64,000 bases of DNA from Bacillus sp. ISL-37 (GTDB lineage: Bacteria > Bacillota > Bacilli > Bacillales > Cytobacillaceae), in NCBI RefSeq assembly GCF_018613315.1, contig NZ_JAGGQL010000011.1, forward strand, positions 1 through 64,000, given 5' to 3'. Shown here one piece after another: positions 35,594 to 43,117 of the stretch (the stretch's first letter is position 1; each line of letters begins with the position of its first letter). The notes below the pieces were generated by a model, which was given only the letters and a program-made list of their open reading frames with translations, searched no databases and was not told where the DNA came from. The translations under genes were made by a program, and so were the position numbers.

Positions 35594-36694
35594 ATGAAAC
35601 AGGATAAGGGGAAAATTGGCATAAAAGAATATTTCGCGCTTATCTCGTTGACTGTTGGGGCCAAATTAAGTGACGACACTCCTGCAATCATTTATGAACA
35701 CGCAAAAAATGCCGGCTGGTTGGCAGCGTTGCTAATCGGATTTATGTCATTACTTCCTATCATTTTGTTAATAAAAGTTTATTCAGCCCATAAAGGAAAA
35801 AACCTGCATGAAATTCTGCTGCATCTTTTTGGCAGGTTTTTTGGAACTCTCCTATCTATTTGCCTGTTAATCGGTGGAACAACGGCAGTCATAGCTGACT
35901 CAGGTACCTACGTGGACATTATTGGCTCGATGTATTTTACGAAAACGCCGGCTATCATCCTTTACATCATCTTGTTGGTTATTTGCGCTTACGGAGCAAA
36001 GAGGGGAATAGAACAGATTGGGACCGTTTCCTGGCTTTTGCTTCCATATATTAAAATCACTTTGTTCGTTGCCCTGATTTTTACTTTTAAAAAAGGTACA
36101 CTAGGCTACCTTTTCCCGTTCTGGGGTGAAGGACCTATTGAAGTGGCAAAAGCCTCTGTAAAAAATGTTTCGATATTTGTCGATTTTTTCTACCTTGCAT
36201 TGATCATGCCACTCATCTCATCATATAAGGATATGAAAAAAGGAACGCTCTTAGGTCTGGGATTTATTACAGTGGAACTGAGCCTTGCACTTGTGGCGTA
36301 TGTTGTTTTATTTGACTACACCACAGCTGAAATGCTGAACTATCCTTTTCATGAAACAATCCGATTTATTCAGATTGGCTTTTTAGCAAATGTTGAAACA
36401 TTATTTTTTCCTTTTTGGCTGGTCGCAACTCTCATCCGTTTTTCGTTTTATCTATATCTAATCGCAACATTGCTGGGAGGGATTCTGAAGATTAAGGAGT
36501 TTGAATATCTCATTCCTTTGATCGCGACAATCATCTTGCTAATCGGATTATCACCTGATGCTCCATCCATCACTCTCTATAATGTAAGGGAAAAAATACT
36601 TGTATTATTGAGTCCTGCCTTCATGATTCTTCCGCCATTTATGTGGATCGTGGCAAAAATTCGGGGGGATTTTAAGAATGAAACTTCACTCTAA
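35594..36694 (+). CDS. Spore germinant receptor subunit B (amino-acid permease-like)
   Basis: 366 residues with ten hydrophobic helices of the APC superfamily. The N terminus IKEYFALISLTVGAKLSDDTP (about 11-31) is the GerAB signature. B subunits bind the nutrient germinant (often an amino acid). It starts 3 bases after the A subunit stop and overlaps the C subunit by 17 bases. The ligand is not predictable from sequence. Confidence 0.94.
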   Translation: MKQDKGKIGIKEYFALISLTVGAKLSDDTPAIIYEHAKNAGWLAALLIGFMSLLPIILLIKVYSAHKGKNLHEILLHLFGRFFGTLLSICLLIGGTTAVIADSGTYVDIIGSMYFTKTPAIILYIILLVICAYGAKRGIEQIGTVSWLLLPYIKITLFVALIFTFKKGTLGYLFPFWGEGPIEVAKASVKNVSIFVDFFYLALIMPLISSYKDMKKGTLLGLGFITVELSLALVAYVVLFDYTTAEMLNYPFHETIRFIQIGFLANVETLFFPFWLVATLIRFSFYLYLIATLLGGILKIKEFEYLIPLIATIILLIGLSPDAPSITLYNVREKILVLLSPAFMILPPFMWIVAKIRGDFKNETSL

Positions 36695-37934
36695 GATAAT
36701 TAAAGTGATCTTCCTGTCGGCAGTTACATTGAGCCTGTCAGGTTGCTGGGACCATAAGGAACTGGACGAGAAAGCATATGTCATTGGTATAGGACTTGAT
36801 AAACATAATGTAGAGGGAAAGGTTAAAGTAACATATCTGATTGCAAACCCGGAGGTGGGTTCACAGCAGACTGCAGGCGGAGCGAATGAACCGTCACAGG
36901 AAATCGTGACTTTGGTCGCGGATGATTTTATCTCATCGCGTAATACAGCTAATACTATAGTGGCGAAGGAAATATCCTACGATCTTCTCCAAGTTCTTAT
37001 CGTCTCAGAAGAATTAGCCAGGGATCCTGATTTTATCAGGATGATATACAGTGCAACTAAGGACCGGGAAATTAAGCGAAGTGCGCAATTTATTGTCTCT
37101 CGGGAAAATGCAGGTGATTTTATAAAAAATAATAAGCCGAAAATTGAAACGAGACCCCATAAGTTTTTGGAACTAATGATCGAAAGGGGGCAGGAAACAG
37201 GCATGATTCCCGAAGCTGACCTGAATGGATTTTTCCGTGTCACGGAAAGCGATGCAGATTTATATCTGGCGATTTACGCAACCACAGAAAAAATAGAGAA
37301 AGATGAAGCGCAAACAACAGATGATGACTTGCTGGCTGGGGAAATTCAAGTGGAGGGTACGACGAACAATGCCCAGTTTATTGGTTCGGCAGTATTTAAG
37401 GAAGGAAAAATGATTGGCAGAATAACAGGAGAAGAGACAAGGATATCGAGTCTGTTGGACAATACATGGAATACCGAGGATATCCTGACTGCCATTAAAG
37501 ATCCGTTTGATGAAAGATATAAGCTGTCCATAAGGATATCTCAAAAAAGAGAAAATAAGTATAAGCTAATACCTGAAAAGGGCAGGCCGACCATTGAAAT
37601 AGATGTTCCGTTATTTATTGAAGTATACAGCGACCCAAGCATGATCAATTACGCAAAGAATAGAGAAAAGGTTAAAGAGCTTAAAAAGTCTCTTACTGCT
37701 GCGTTAGAAAAGAATTTCACGGAATTTATTCTGTATACCCAGCAAGAGTTAAAAGGAGATACATTTGATTTATCGATCCCCATGAGAAAAGAGTTTGCAA
37801 CTCTAGGGGCATTCAGAGAATTTGACTGGATGAAGACATATCCTGATGCAAAAGTGAAGGTAAATGTCTCCATTCGATTTGGTGAATTTGGACGCCAGAC
37901 GAAACTGCCTAAGCTTGAAGAAGTGAGGGATTAG
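36678..37934 (+). CDS. Spore germinant receptor subunit C (Ger(x)C lipoprotein)
   Basis: 418 residues. A lipoprotein signal ends at LSLSGCWDHKELDE, with lipidated Cys23 followed by the almost invariant WD(x)(K/R)E of GerC proteins. Further family motifs are VIGIGLDK and FKEGKMIGRITGEETR. It is anchored to the outer face of the spore inner membrane and needed for receptor function. It overlaps subunit B by 17 bases and is followed with no gap by a 51-residue gene. Confidence 0.95.
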   Translation: MKLHSKIIKVIFLSAVTLSLSGCWDHKELDEKAYVIGIGLDKHNVEGKVKVTYLIANPEVGSQQTAGGANEPSQEIVTLVADDFISSRNTANTIVAKEISYDLLQVLIVSEELARDPDFIRMIYSATKDREIKRSAQFIVSRENAGDFIKNNKPKIETRPHKFLELMIERGQETGMIPEADLNGFFRVTESDADLYLAIYATTEKIEKDEAQTTDDDLLAGEIQVEGTTNNAQFIGSAVFKEGKMIGRITGEETRISSLLDNTWNTEDILTAIKDPFDERYKLSIRISQKRENKYKLIPEKGRPTIEIDVPLFIEVYSDPSMINYAKNREKVKELKKSLTAALEKNFTEFILYTQQELKGDTFDLSIPMRKEFATLGAFREFDWMKTYPDAKVKVNVSIRFGEFGRQTKLPKLEEVRD

Positions 37935-38090
37935 ATGATAGTAATTATGTGGATTGCCATTGCTTTCATCATTATGTATTATTTATTATTTGGAATAACG
38001 CTCTGGCGGCAAAAAAATAAAATAGGATCTATTGTTGTCATTTTTTTAGCATTAGCGTGTATCGCATTGCATTACATTTCTTATCAATGA
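37935..38090 (+). CDS. Two-helix small protein, candidate germinant receptor D subunit
   Basis: 51 residues, starting on the base after the gerC stop codon. Two hydrophobic helices (WIAIAFIIMYYLLFGITLW and SIVVIFLALACIALHYISY) flank a short basic turn (RQKNK). Small two-helix D proteins encoded in or beside ger operons are known to modulate germinant receptor activity in Bacillus. Position and layout fit, but the sequence itself is not diagnostic. The gene is too short for usual ORF cut-offs. Confidence 0.7.
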   Translation: MIVIMWIAIAFIIMYYLLFGITLWRQKNKIGSIVVIFLALACIALHYISYQ

Positions 38091-38153
38091 ATGATGGCTC
38101 AATTGTCATTCTGGTCTCTTCCTCTTCTACAAATTTTTAAATTTTACAAACAC

Positions 38154-38171
38154 TATGATAATATATACATA
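38154..38171 (+). promoter_or_regulatory. PlcR-box-like palindrome upstream of the PlcR-like gene
   Basis: TATGATAATATATACATA has the TATG...CATA ends of the PlcR operator (TATGNANNNNTNCATA) but with 10 rather than 8 bases between them. It lies 24 bases upstream of the regulator ATG and overlaps a TATA-rich -10 region. This would fit autoregulation; the identity is only suggestive. Confidence 0.4.
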
Positions 38172-38195
38172 ATTACGTTTAAATGGGGTGTAGGG

Positions 38196-39080
38196 ATGAG
38201 CCTGGTTGGATATAACTTCGGGGAAATTCTTCAGTCTTCAAGAAATTTTAAAGGATTGAATCCGGCAGAGTTGGCCGAAGGAATTTGTTCAGAAGCGGAA
38301 ATAATTCAATTTGAGAAAGAAGAGAAATATCCAACGATCGACCAATTATATAAAATGGCATTGAAGTTGGATGTTGAGCTTAATCACTTCTTTGACTTTG
38401 CATCTACTGATACCTATAATTATGCAATCGCCGTTACGGAATTAATTAAGAAATATAAGCGTGAACGGGATTATGCTGCGATCAATGAAATCATTCAAAA
38501 AGAGCAGGGTAATCCTCTGTTCAAGCATACTTCCTTCAGCCAATTTTTGCTGTGGCATGAGGGGATCAGTACATACTATCTTGAGGAAGATAAGGAGAAG
38601 TCCGTTGGTTTGCTATTTAAAGCTTTGTCTATGACCAATAAGGCGGATACTTTGACAGAACGTGAGATCGAGATTCTGACCAGTATCGCCATTGTTGAGA
38701 AAGATAGTGGAAACCTGGACAAGGCTGTTGAAGTTTTCCTTAGTGCCTTGAATAATCTTGCAAGTCTCCCTCAGGTACAAGACTCAAGCATCTGGCTAAG
38801 GATTTTATATGGACTGGCCCAGGCATTATCGAAGCTGGAGAAATATGAAGAATCACTTATATATTGCAGTAAAGGGATCGATAACTGTATATATGAAGAA
38901 AATATGTATTTATTTGGTGAACTTCATTACCAAACAGGCATGAATTTTATAAAATTGGGTAAATTAGAAAAAGGTAAAGGCTATCTGGAAAAAGCAATCA
39001 CTATTTTTGGCCTACAGAAAAATGAGAAGTTTGCTAGTTTAGTAGAGACTGAAATGGAAAAATTATTGAAGTATTGTTAA
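38196..39080 (+). CDS. PlcR-like quorum-sensing regulator (HTH plus TPR, RRNPP type)
   Basis: 294 residues from ATG 38196 (GGGGTGTAGGG upstream). An N-terminal XRE-type HTH (about 6-60, with AELAEGICSEAEIIQFEKEE as the HTH core) is followed by about 230 residues of helical TPR repeats. Segments such as FSQFLLWHEGISTYYLEED, YEESLIYCSKGIDNC and GELHYQTGMNFIKLGKLE align by eye with PlcR of the B. cereus group in the same order and spacing. Such proteins bind a re-imported signalling peptide in the TPR groove and then activate transcription. The next gene encodes a PapR-like repeat peptide, as in plcR-papR. Confidence 0.85.
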   Translation: MSLVGYNFGEILQSSRNFKGLNPAELAEGICSEAEIIQFEKEEKYPTIDQLYKMALKLDVELNHFFDFASTDTYNYAIAVTELIKKYKRERDYAAINEIIQKEQGNPLFKHTSFSQFLLWHEGISTYYLEEDKEKSVGLLFKALSMTNKADTLTEREIEILTSIAIVEKDSGNLDKAVEVFLSALNNLASLPQVQDSSIWLRILYGLAQALSKLEKYEESLIYCSKGIDNCIYEENMYLFGELHYQTGMNFIKLGKLEKGKGYLEKAITIFGLQKNEKFASLVETEMEKLLKYC

Positions 39081-39122
39081 TCCCATAATACTGAACAACC
39101 AGTGTAAGAGGAGGATTATAAA

Positions 39123-39710
39123 ATGAAAAAAGCTCTGTTATTGACTGCGATTGCGACTGTACTTTTTGCTGCCATTGGGTTGGGCGCAACATCCTACAAT
39201 GTTGCAGACCTTCCATCACAGCATTCACTGAAGGATTCGACAGTAGCGGACCTGCCGTCCAAGCATTCACAGGAAGGCCAGACAGTAGCGGACTTGCCGT
39301 CCCAGCACTCGCAGGAAGGCCAGACAGTAGCAGACCTGCCGTCCCAGCATTCCCAGGAAGAGATAATAACAGTAGCGGACCTGCCGTCCCAGCATTCACA
39401 GGAAGGCCAGACAGTAGCGGACCTGCCGTCCCAGCATTCGCAGGAAGGCCAGACAGTAGCGGACCTGCCGTCCCAGCACTCGCAGGAAGGGCTAACAGTA
39501 GCAGACCTGCCGTCCCAGCACTCGCAAGAAGGCCAGACAGTAGCGGACTTGCCGTCGCAGCACTCGCAGGAAGGCCAGACAGTAGCGGACTTGCCGTCGC
39601 AGCACTCGCAGGAAGGCCAGACAGTAGCGGACTTGCCGTCGCAGCATTCACAGGGTGATACAGCAGAGGATCTTCCTTCTCAACATAGTTATAGTAATAC
39701 AATGTCGTAA
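39123..39710 (+). CDS. Secreted pre-pro-peptide with 12 tandem PapR-like signal units
   Basis: 195 residues. A Sec signal peptide (MKKALLLTAIATVLFAAIGLGA) is followed by eleven units of VADLPS(Q/K)HS plus a 5-6 residue spacer (mostly QEGQT) and a twelfth, EDLPSQHS. The unit is 14 residues (42 bp); unit 4 has one extra residue. The ADLP core is the same as in mature PapR (ADLPFEF), the ligand of PlcR. The gene follows the PlcR-like regulator by 42 bases with AGAGGAGG before ATG 39123. I infer a polyprotein pheromone: exported, cut in the spacers, re-imported by an oligopeptide permease and bound by the regulator. Confidence 0.88.
   Translation: MKKALLLTAIATVLFAAIGLGATSYNVADLPSQHSLKDSTVADLPSKHSQEGQTVADLPSQHSQEGQTVADLPSQHSQEEIITVADLPSQHSQEGQTVADLPSQHSQEGQTVADLPSQHSQEGLTVADLPSQHSQEGQTVADLPSQHSQEGQTVADLPSQHSQEGQTVADLPSQHSQGDTAEDLPSQHSYSNTMS
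39201..39697 (+). repeat. 42-bp tandem coding repeats of the signal-peptide gene
   Basis: Twelve units run in frame. The last full units are nearly identical at the DNA level (agcggacttgccgtcgcag repeated), indicating recent expansion. The first and last units differ at many third positions yet encode the same DLPSQHS core. Confidence 0.95.
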
Positions 39711-39728
39711 ATTTTTACGCACAGCCTG

Positions 39729-39752
39729 AACCTGTTGGTCAGGTTGTTTTTT
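39729..39752 (+). terminator. Terminator of the signal-peptide gene
   Basis: AACCTG and CAGGTT arms with a 5-base loop are followed by GTTTTTT, 18 bases after the stop codon. Confidence 0.82.
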
Positions 39753-39886
39753 ATGTTTTAAAACAATTTTGTTATACTCTTTAAAACTTTAACGTATATT
39801 TTTTCGGATTAGGAAAAGGCTCTGGGAACTTCCAGAACCTATAATATTTATTATTAAATTGCTGATGGCCACATCGGCTACAAATT

Positions 39887-40144
39887 TTAGTCGACGATAT
39901 CCATATGACTAGGGTCCATCATATTGAAGTTCTTGCTCGGCATGGCACCGTTTGTACCGTGGCAGTCATTGTACATTTGCTTGACTTCTTCATCGGACAA
40001 GCCTGGGTGCATCTTTTCGATTAACGGCTTCATTTGACCAAAATTAAAAGTACCTTTACCTTCTGTCCCTTCTTCTGCAAAGGCAGCAGTGCTTGCTCCA
40101 ATTATCAATGCTGCGCCAAAAAAACTTAACGTTAGTTTTTTCAT
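39887..40144 (-). CDS. Small secreted protein of unknown function
   Basis: 85 residues from ATG 40144 (GGAG 11 bases upstream); a longer in-frame reading to 40249 lacks a ribosome site. A clear Sec signal peptide ends STAAFA-EE (about residue 22). The mature part of about 63 residues is Met- and Asp-rich, with one Cys (NDCHGTNGAMPSKNF) and the helix LSDEEVKQMYNDC. The family is not recognised. It is divergent from the VTT-domain gene. Confidence 0.65.
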   Translation of the reverse strand: MKKLTLSFFGAALIIGASTAAFAEEGTEGKGTFNFGQMKPLIEKMHPGLSDEEVKQMYNDCHGTNGAMPSKNFNMMDPSHMDIVD

Positions 40145-40249
40145 GTCCTGGTCAGCTCCTTTCAGGTATACATAAATCTTACCGGGACAATTTGCAAAAA
40201 CTAAGCAGAAGCAGTGACAAAGTTTTGAAATTTCACTGGAGGCTGGCAT

Positions 40250-40813
40250 ATGTCATTATTAGAAACTTTATCTGGCCAGCCGGTTTGGCTTGCCATTATC
40301 ATTAGCCTTGCAGTCAGTATAGTGATCGCGATAGCAGGTATTGTTCCGAGTGCTTTTGTGACAGCTGCGAACATTGTTTATTTCGGATTTGTCTGGGGAC
40401 TTCTTCTCTCCATTCTCGGCGAAGCATTAGGGGCAGTCATAAGTTTTATTTTGTATCGGAAAGGGCTTAAAAAGCTGAGTAGCAATATCGATTCATCAAA
40501 GTCGATTAACATATTGCAAAGGCTTAAGCAAACACATGGCATAGAGGCGTTCGTGCTTGTCATTTTACTAAGGCTTTTTCCGTTCGCACCATCCGGACTC
40601 GTCACCCTGTCCGCATCATACAGTAGGATGGGGACATGGGCCTTTGCGATTTCAAGTACTATTGGCAAAATACCGGCTCTTTTTATTGAGGCGTATTCAG
40701 TTCATACAGTACTTGGCTGGGAAACCGAATACCAGCTTGCTGCAGCAATTTTTGCGGTGGTAGCTGGGATTTGCTACTATTATTGGGCAGCAAAGAGAAA
40801 ACGGAGGAAGTAG
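40250..40813 (+). CDS. VTT-domain (TVP38/TMEM64-like) membrane protein
   Basis: 187 residues with about five hydrophobic segments. The VTT/DedA-type core is visible: FGFVWGLLLSILGEALGAVISFILYR (split re-entrant segment) and VILLRLFPFAPSGLVTLSAS. These proteins belong to the DedA superfamily of lipid-handling membrane proteins. ATG 40250 follows GGAGG. It lies 3 bases before the lipoprotein gene, so both form one operon. Confidence 0.85.
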   Translation: MSLLETLSGQPVWLAIIISLAVSIVIAIAGIVPSAFVTAANIVYFGFVWGLLLSILGEALGAVISFILYRKGLKKLSSNIDSSKSINILQRLKQTHGIEAFVLVILLRLFPFAPSGLVTLSASYSRMGTWAFAISSTIGKIPALFIEAYSVHTVLGWETEYQLAAAIFAVVAGICYYYWAAKRKRRK

Positions 40814-40816
40814 AAA

Positions 40817-41821
40817 ATGTTTAAATTTAGATTAGTGTTGATCACTATCCTTACAGCAGTCATGCTCGTGTTTACCGGATGTTCAGGTCAAGTAGATCAG
40901 GAACAGGGTAATGCTGCTTCTGAAGAAAATAAAGCGGAAAACGAGGAGCAAAAGGAACCTCAGGCGGAATCAGATACTGATTTTATTATTAAGGCAGAGC
41001 AACAAAAAATTGAACATATACATGGAATTGGTTACCCGGGAAATGATGAGGGATTATATGTGGCTTCCCACCATGGTTTGAAGATATTCAAAAATGATGA
41101 ATGGCTGGAAACGACGGGTGAAAACCATGACTACATGGGGTTTCAGGCTGTTGAAGATGGCTTTTTTGCAAGTGGCCATCCAGCAGAGGGCTCAGACCTG
41201 AAAAATCCGCTTGGCCTTGTAAAAAGTACGGACAAGGGAAAAACACTTGATAAAATAGCTTTTTACGGAGAGAGCGATTTTCATTTCCTCTCTGCGAGCT
41301 ATCATGATAAAGTCTTATATTTGATTAATGAAGAACCCAATTCTGAGCTGGAGCGAGGCGTATATGTCTCCAAAGATAGAAGTGGAGCATGGGAGCCTGT
41401 AGAACTTAATGGACTGGATGCAAATTCCTTTGGTATGATCGCGGTTCATCCTGAAAACGGCGGAACCTTGGCGATGTCTACAAGGGAAGGCGTTTTTGTA
41501 TCGGGCGATTTTGGGAAAACGATGACGAGAGCTGGAGATTATCAAATGGTAACCGCTGCAGCCTATTCCAGGCAGTCCTTGTATATCGCACCAGTAATCC
41601 ATGAAAAGATTAAGCTTGTCAGACTTTCACTAGAACAGCAAAATGCAGGGGAGGAGCTTCCAATCCCCATTCTTAATTATGACAATCCGATTACCTATAT
41701 AGCAGCTGACCCAGAGCAGGAAGGGCGGATTGCATTCATCACCATCCTGAACGATCTATACGAATCCGAGGATGGAGGCAAGACATGGAATCAGCTTCTG
41801 GAGAACGGAAGAATAGAATAG
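40817..41821 (+). CDS. BNR-repeat lipoprotein (F510_1955-like glycosyl hydrolase fold)
   Basis: 334 residues. A lipoprotein signal (VFTGCSG, Cys22) and an acidic linker are followed by a beta-propeller-like domain (from about residue 55). Asp-box/BNR-type motifs (KSTDKGKTLDKI, SGDFGKTMTRAG, SEDGGKTWNQLL) recur around the propeller, and the entry motif is HIHGIGYPGNDEGLYVASHHGL. Enzyme activity is unproven; the fold resembles sialidases. It acts at the outer face of the membrane. It is co-transcribed with the VTT gene. Confidence 0.8.
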   Translation: MFKFRLVLITILTAVMLVFTGCSGQVDQEQGNAASEENKAENEEQKEPQAESDTDFIIKAEQQKIEHIHGIGYPGNDEGLYVASHHGLKIFKNDEWLETTGENHDYMGFQAVEDGFFASGHPAEGSDLKNPLGLVKSTDKGKTLDKIAFYGESDFHFLSASYHDKVLYLINEEPNSELERGVYVSKDRSGAWEPVELNGLDANSFGMIAVHPENGGTLAMSTREGVFVSGDFGKTMTRAGDYQMVTAAAYSRQSLYIAPVIHEKIKLVRLSLEQQNAGEELPIPILNYDNPITYIAADPEQEGRIAFITILNDLYESEDGGKTWNQLLENGRIE

Positions 41822-41826
41822 GTGGA

Positions 41827-41854
41827 GCCACAGCATCGTTTGCCGTGGTTTTTT
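41827..41854 (+). terminator. Terminator of the VTT/lipoprotein operon
   Basis: CCACAGC and GCCGTGG arms (one mismatch) are followed by TTTTTT, 6 bases after the stop. Confidence 0.8.
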
Positions 41855-41956
41855 GGCCTTTTCGCTATTGCAGCGACATCCAATTAGTCAGACACTACTC
41901 TCCCTGGGATACTTACTGACAAATGGTACTAAATTATTGCAAGGAATAAGCAGGCA

Positions 41957-41992
41957 CAGCAGCCAAGGCAAAATGGTTGCTGTTTTTTTTTA
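41957..41992 (+). terminator. Second, orphan terminator
   Basis: CAGCAGCCA and TGGTTGCTG form a 9-bp stem (one G-T pair) with an 8-base loop and at least eight T residues. No gene ends here. It may be a back-up terminator or the end of a short RNA made from 41860-41990. Confidence 0.75.
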
Positions 41993-42017
41993 TCTTTTTT
42001 ACAATATACGCATAGTT

Positions 42018-42037
42018 TTTACCGTAGAGGGTATATA
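42018..42037. promoter_or_regulatory. Candidate persulfide-repressor (CstR/CsoR-like) operator, operon 1
   Basis: TTTACCGTAGAGGGTATATA. Its reverse complement reads TATACCCTCTACGGTA, matching the element at 57468-57484 (TATACCCTGTAAGGTA) at 14 of 16 positions. It lies about 70 bases upstream of the first sulfur gene of the 42-kb operon. No CstR-like gene is in this window. Confidence 0.65.
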
Positions 42038-42108
42038 AACTAGGGGGGATTTTTGCAGTATGTATTCCGCGAATTCATAAATACTAATGTGTAGGAAGGG
42101 GGATTACT

Positions 42109-42687
42109 ATGTCAATTTCTGCGGATAAAGTACTGGACGCAAAAGGACTTGCGTGCCCGATGCCGATTGTCAAAACAAAGAAAACCATGAATGAGTTAGA
42201 GCCAGGGCAAGTCATCGAAGTGCAGGCTACTGACAAAGGATCTACGACAGATCTAAAAGCATGGGCTCAAAGTACAGGCAATCAATACCTCGGTACAATA
42301 ACTGAAGGAGATGTGCTTAAACACTATCTTCGTAAGGCTAGTGAAGAAGAACTAAACAATGAGTCACCTCATCCACACACAGCTTCACTTGAGGACGTGC
42401 TGGCGAAGCTTGAGGGAAATGAAAAAATAACGATTCTGGATGTCAGGGAATCAGCTGAATACGCTTTTGGACACATTCCGAATGCAAAATCAATTCCACT
42501 TGGGGAGTTGGAGCAGCGTTTCAATGAACTGGATCCTGAAGAAGATGTATATATCATTTGCCGCTCCGGCTCAAGAAGTGACATGGCAGCCAAGAAGCTG
42601 TCTGAAAAAGGATTCAAAAAAACAATTAATGTCGTTTCGGGAATGAAGGACTGGACAGGCCCTACCGAAACTTCAGTTGAAAAATAG
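42109..42687 (+). CDS. TusA-rhodanese fusion sulfurtransferase
   Basis: 192 residues. N-terminal TusA domain (about 5-76) with the sulfur-carrier Cys16 in [14 protein letters not shown]-terminal rhodanese domain (about 92-188) with catalytic Cys151 in the loop CRSGSR. The two cysteines suggest intramolecular transfer of persulfide sulfur. It is the first gene of a three-gene operon (TusA-Rhd, DsrE, Rhd-MBL) and has a close paralogue at 58080-58658. ATG 42109 follows AAGGGGGAT. Likely cytoplasmic handling of persulfide sulfur. Confidence 0.93.
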   Translation: MSISADKVLDAKGLACPMPIVKTKKTMNELEPGQVIEVQATDKGSTTDLKAWAQSTGNQYLGTITEGDVLKHYLRKASEEELNNESPHPHTASLEDVLAKLEGNEKITILDVRESAEYAFGHIPNAKSIPLGELEQRFNELDPEEDVYIICRSGSRSDMAAKKLSEKGFKKTINVVSGMKDWTGPTETSVEK

Positions 42688-42699
42688 GAGGAACCAAAA

Positions 42700-43089
42700 A
42701 TGAAAGTAGCTATCATCGCCTCTAACGGCGGAATGTTCGACGCATACAAAGTATTCAATATCGCGACTGCAGCAGCAGCAACAGACGCAGAAGTGGGAAT
42801 CTTCTTCACGTTTGAAGGGTTGAACCTGATCCATAAGGAAGCGCACAAGCAACTTCCTATGCCTGCAGGAACTGAACACTTCCAGGAAGGTTTCGCAAGA
42901 GAAAACGTTCCTCCAGTAGAACAGCTTGTTGAAATGGCAGCTGAAATGGGCGTGAAAATGATCGCTTGCCAGATGACAATGGATGTAATGTCTCTTCAGA
43001 AAGATCAGTTTGTTGATGAAATCGATGTAGGTGGAGCCGCTTCATTCCTTCACTTCGCAAGCGACGCTGACATTACATTGACATTTTAA
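42700..43089 (+). CDS. DsrE/DsrF-like sulfur carrier protein
   Basis: 129 residues. A Rossmann-like DsrE fold ([21 protein letters not shown] at the N terminus) with the conserved Cys90 in [11 protein letters not shown], which carries persulfide in DsrE-type proteins. It lies 12 bases after the TusA-rhodanese gene. It is shorter than the paralogue at 57573-58052, which has an insertion before the cysteine. Confidence 0.9.
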   Translation: MKVAIIASNGGMFDAYKVFNIATAAAATDAEVGIFFTFEGLNLIHKEAHKQLPMPAGTEHFQEGFARENVPPVEQLVEMAAEMGVKMIACQMTMDVMSLQKDQFVDEIDVGGAASFLHFASDADITLTF

Positions 43090-43117
43090 GAAATCAAAGC
43101 ATAACAGGAGGAATCAA

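Noticed and set aside
39034-39702. Long minus-strand reading frame (Ala/Ser/Leu-rich repeats) opposite the signal-peptide gene
   Set aside because: It is the antisense image of the 42-bp repeats; a unit divisible by three keeps other frames open. It lacks a ribosome site, runs into the regulator gene and its repeat has no biological motif.
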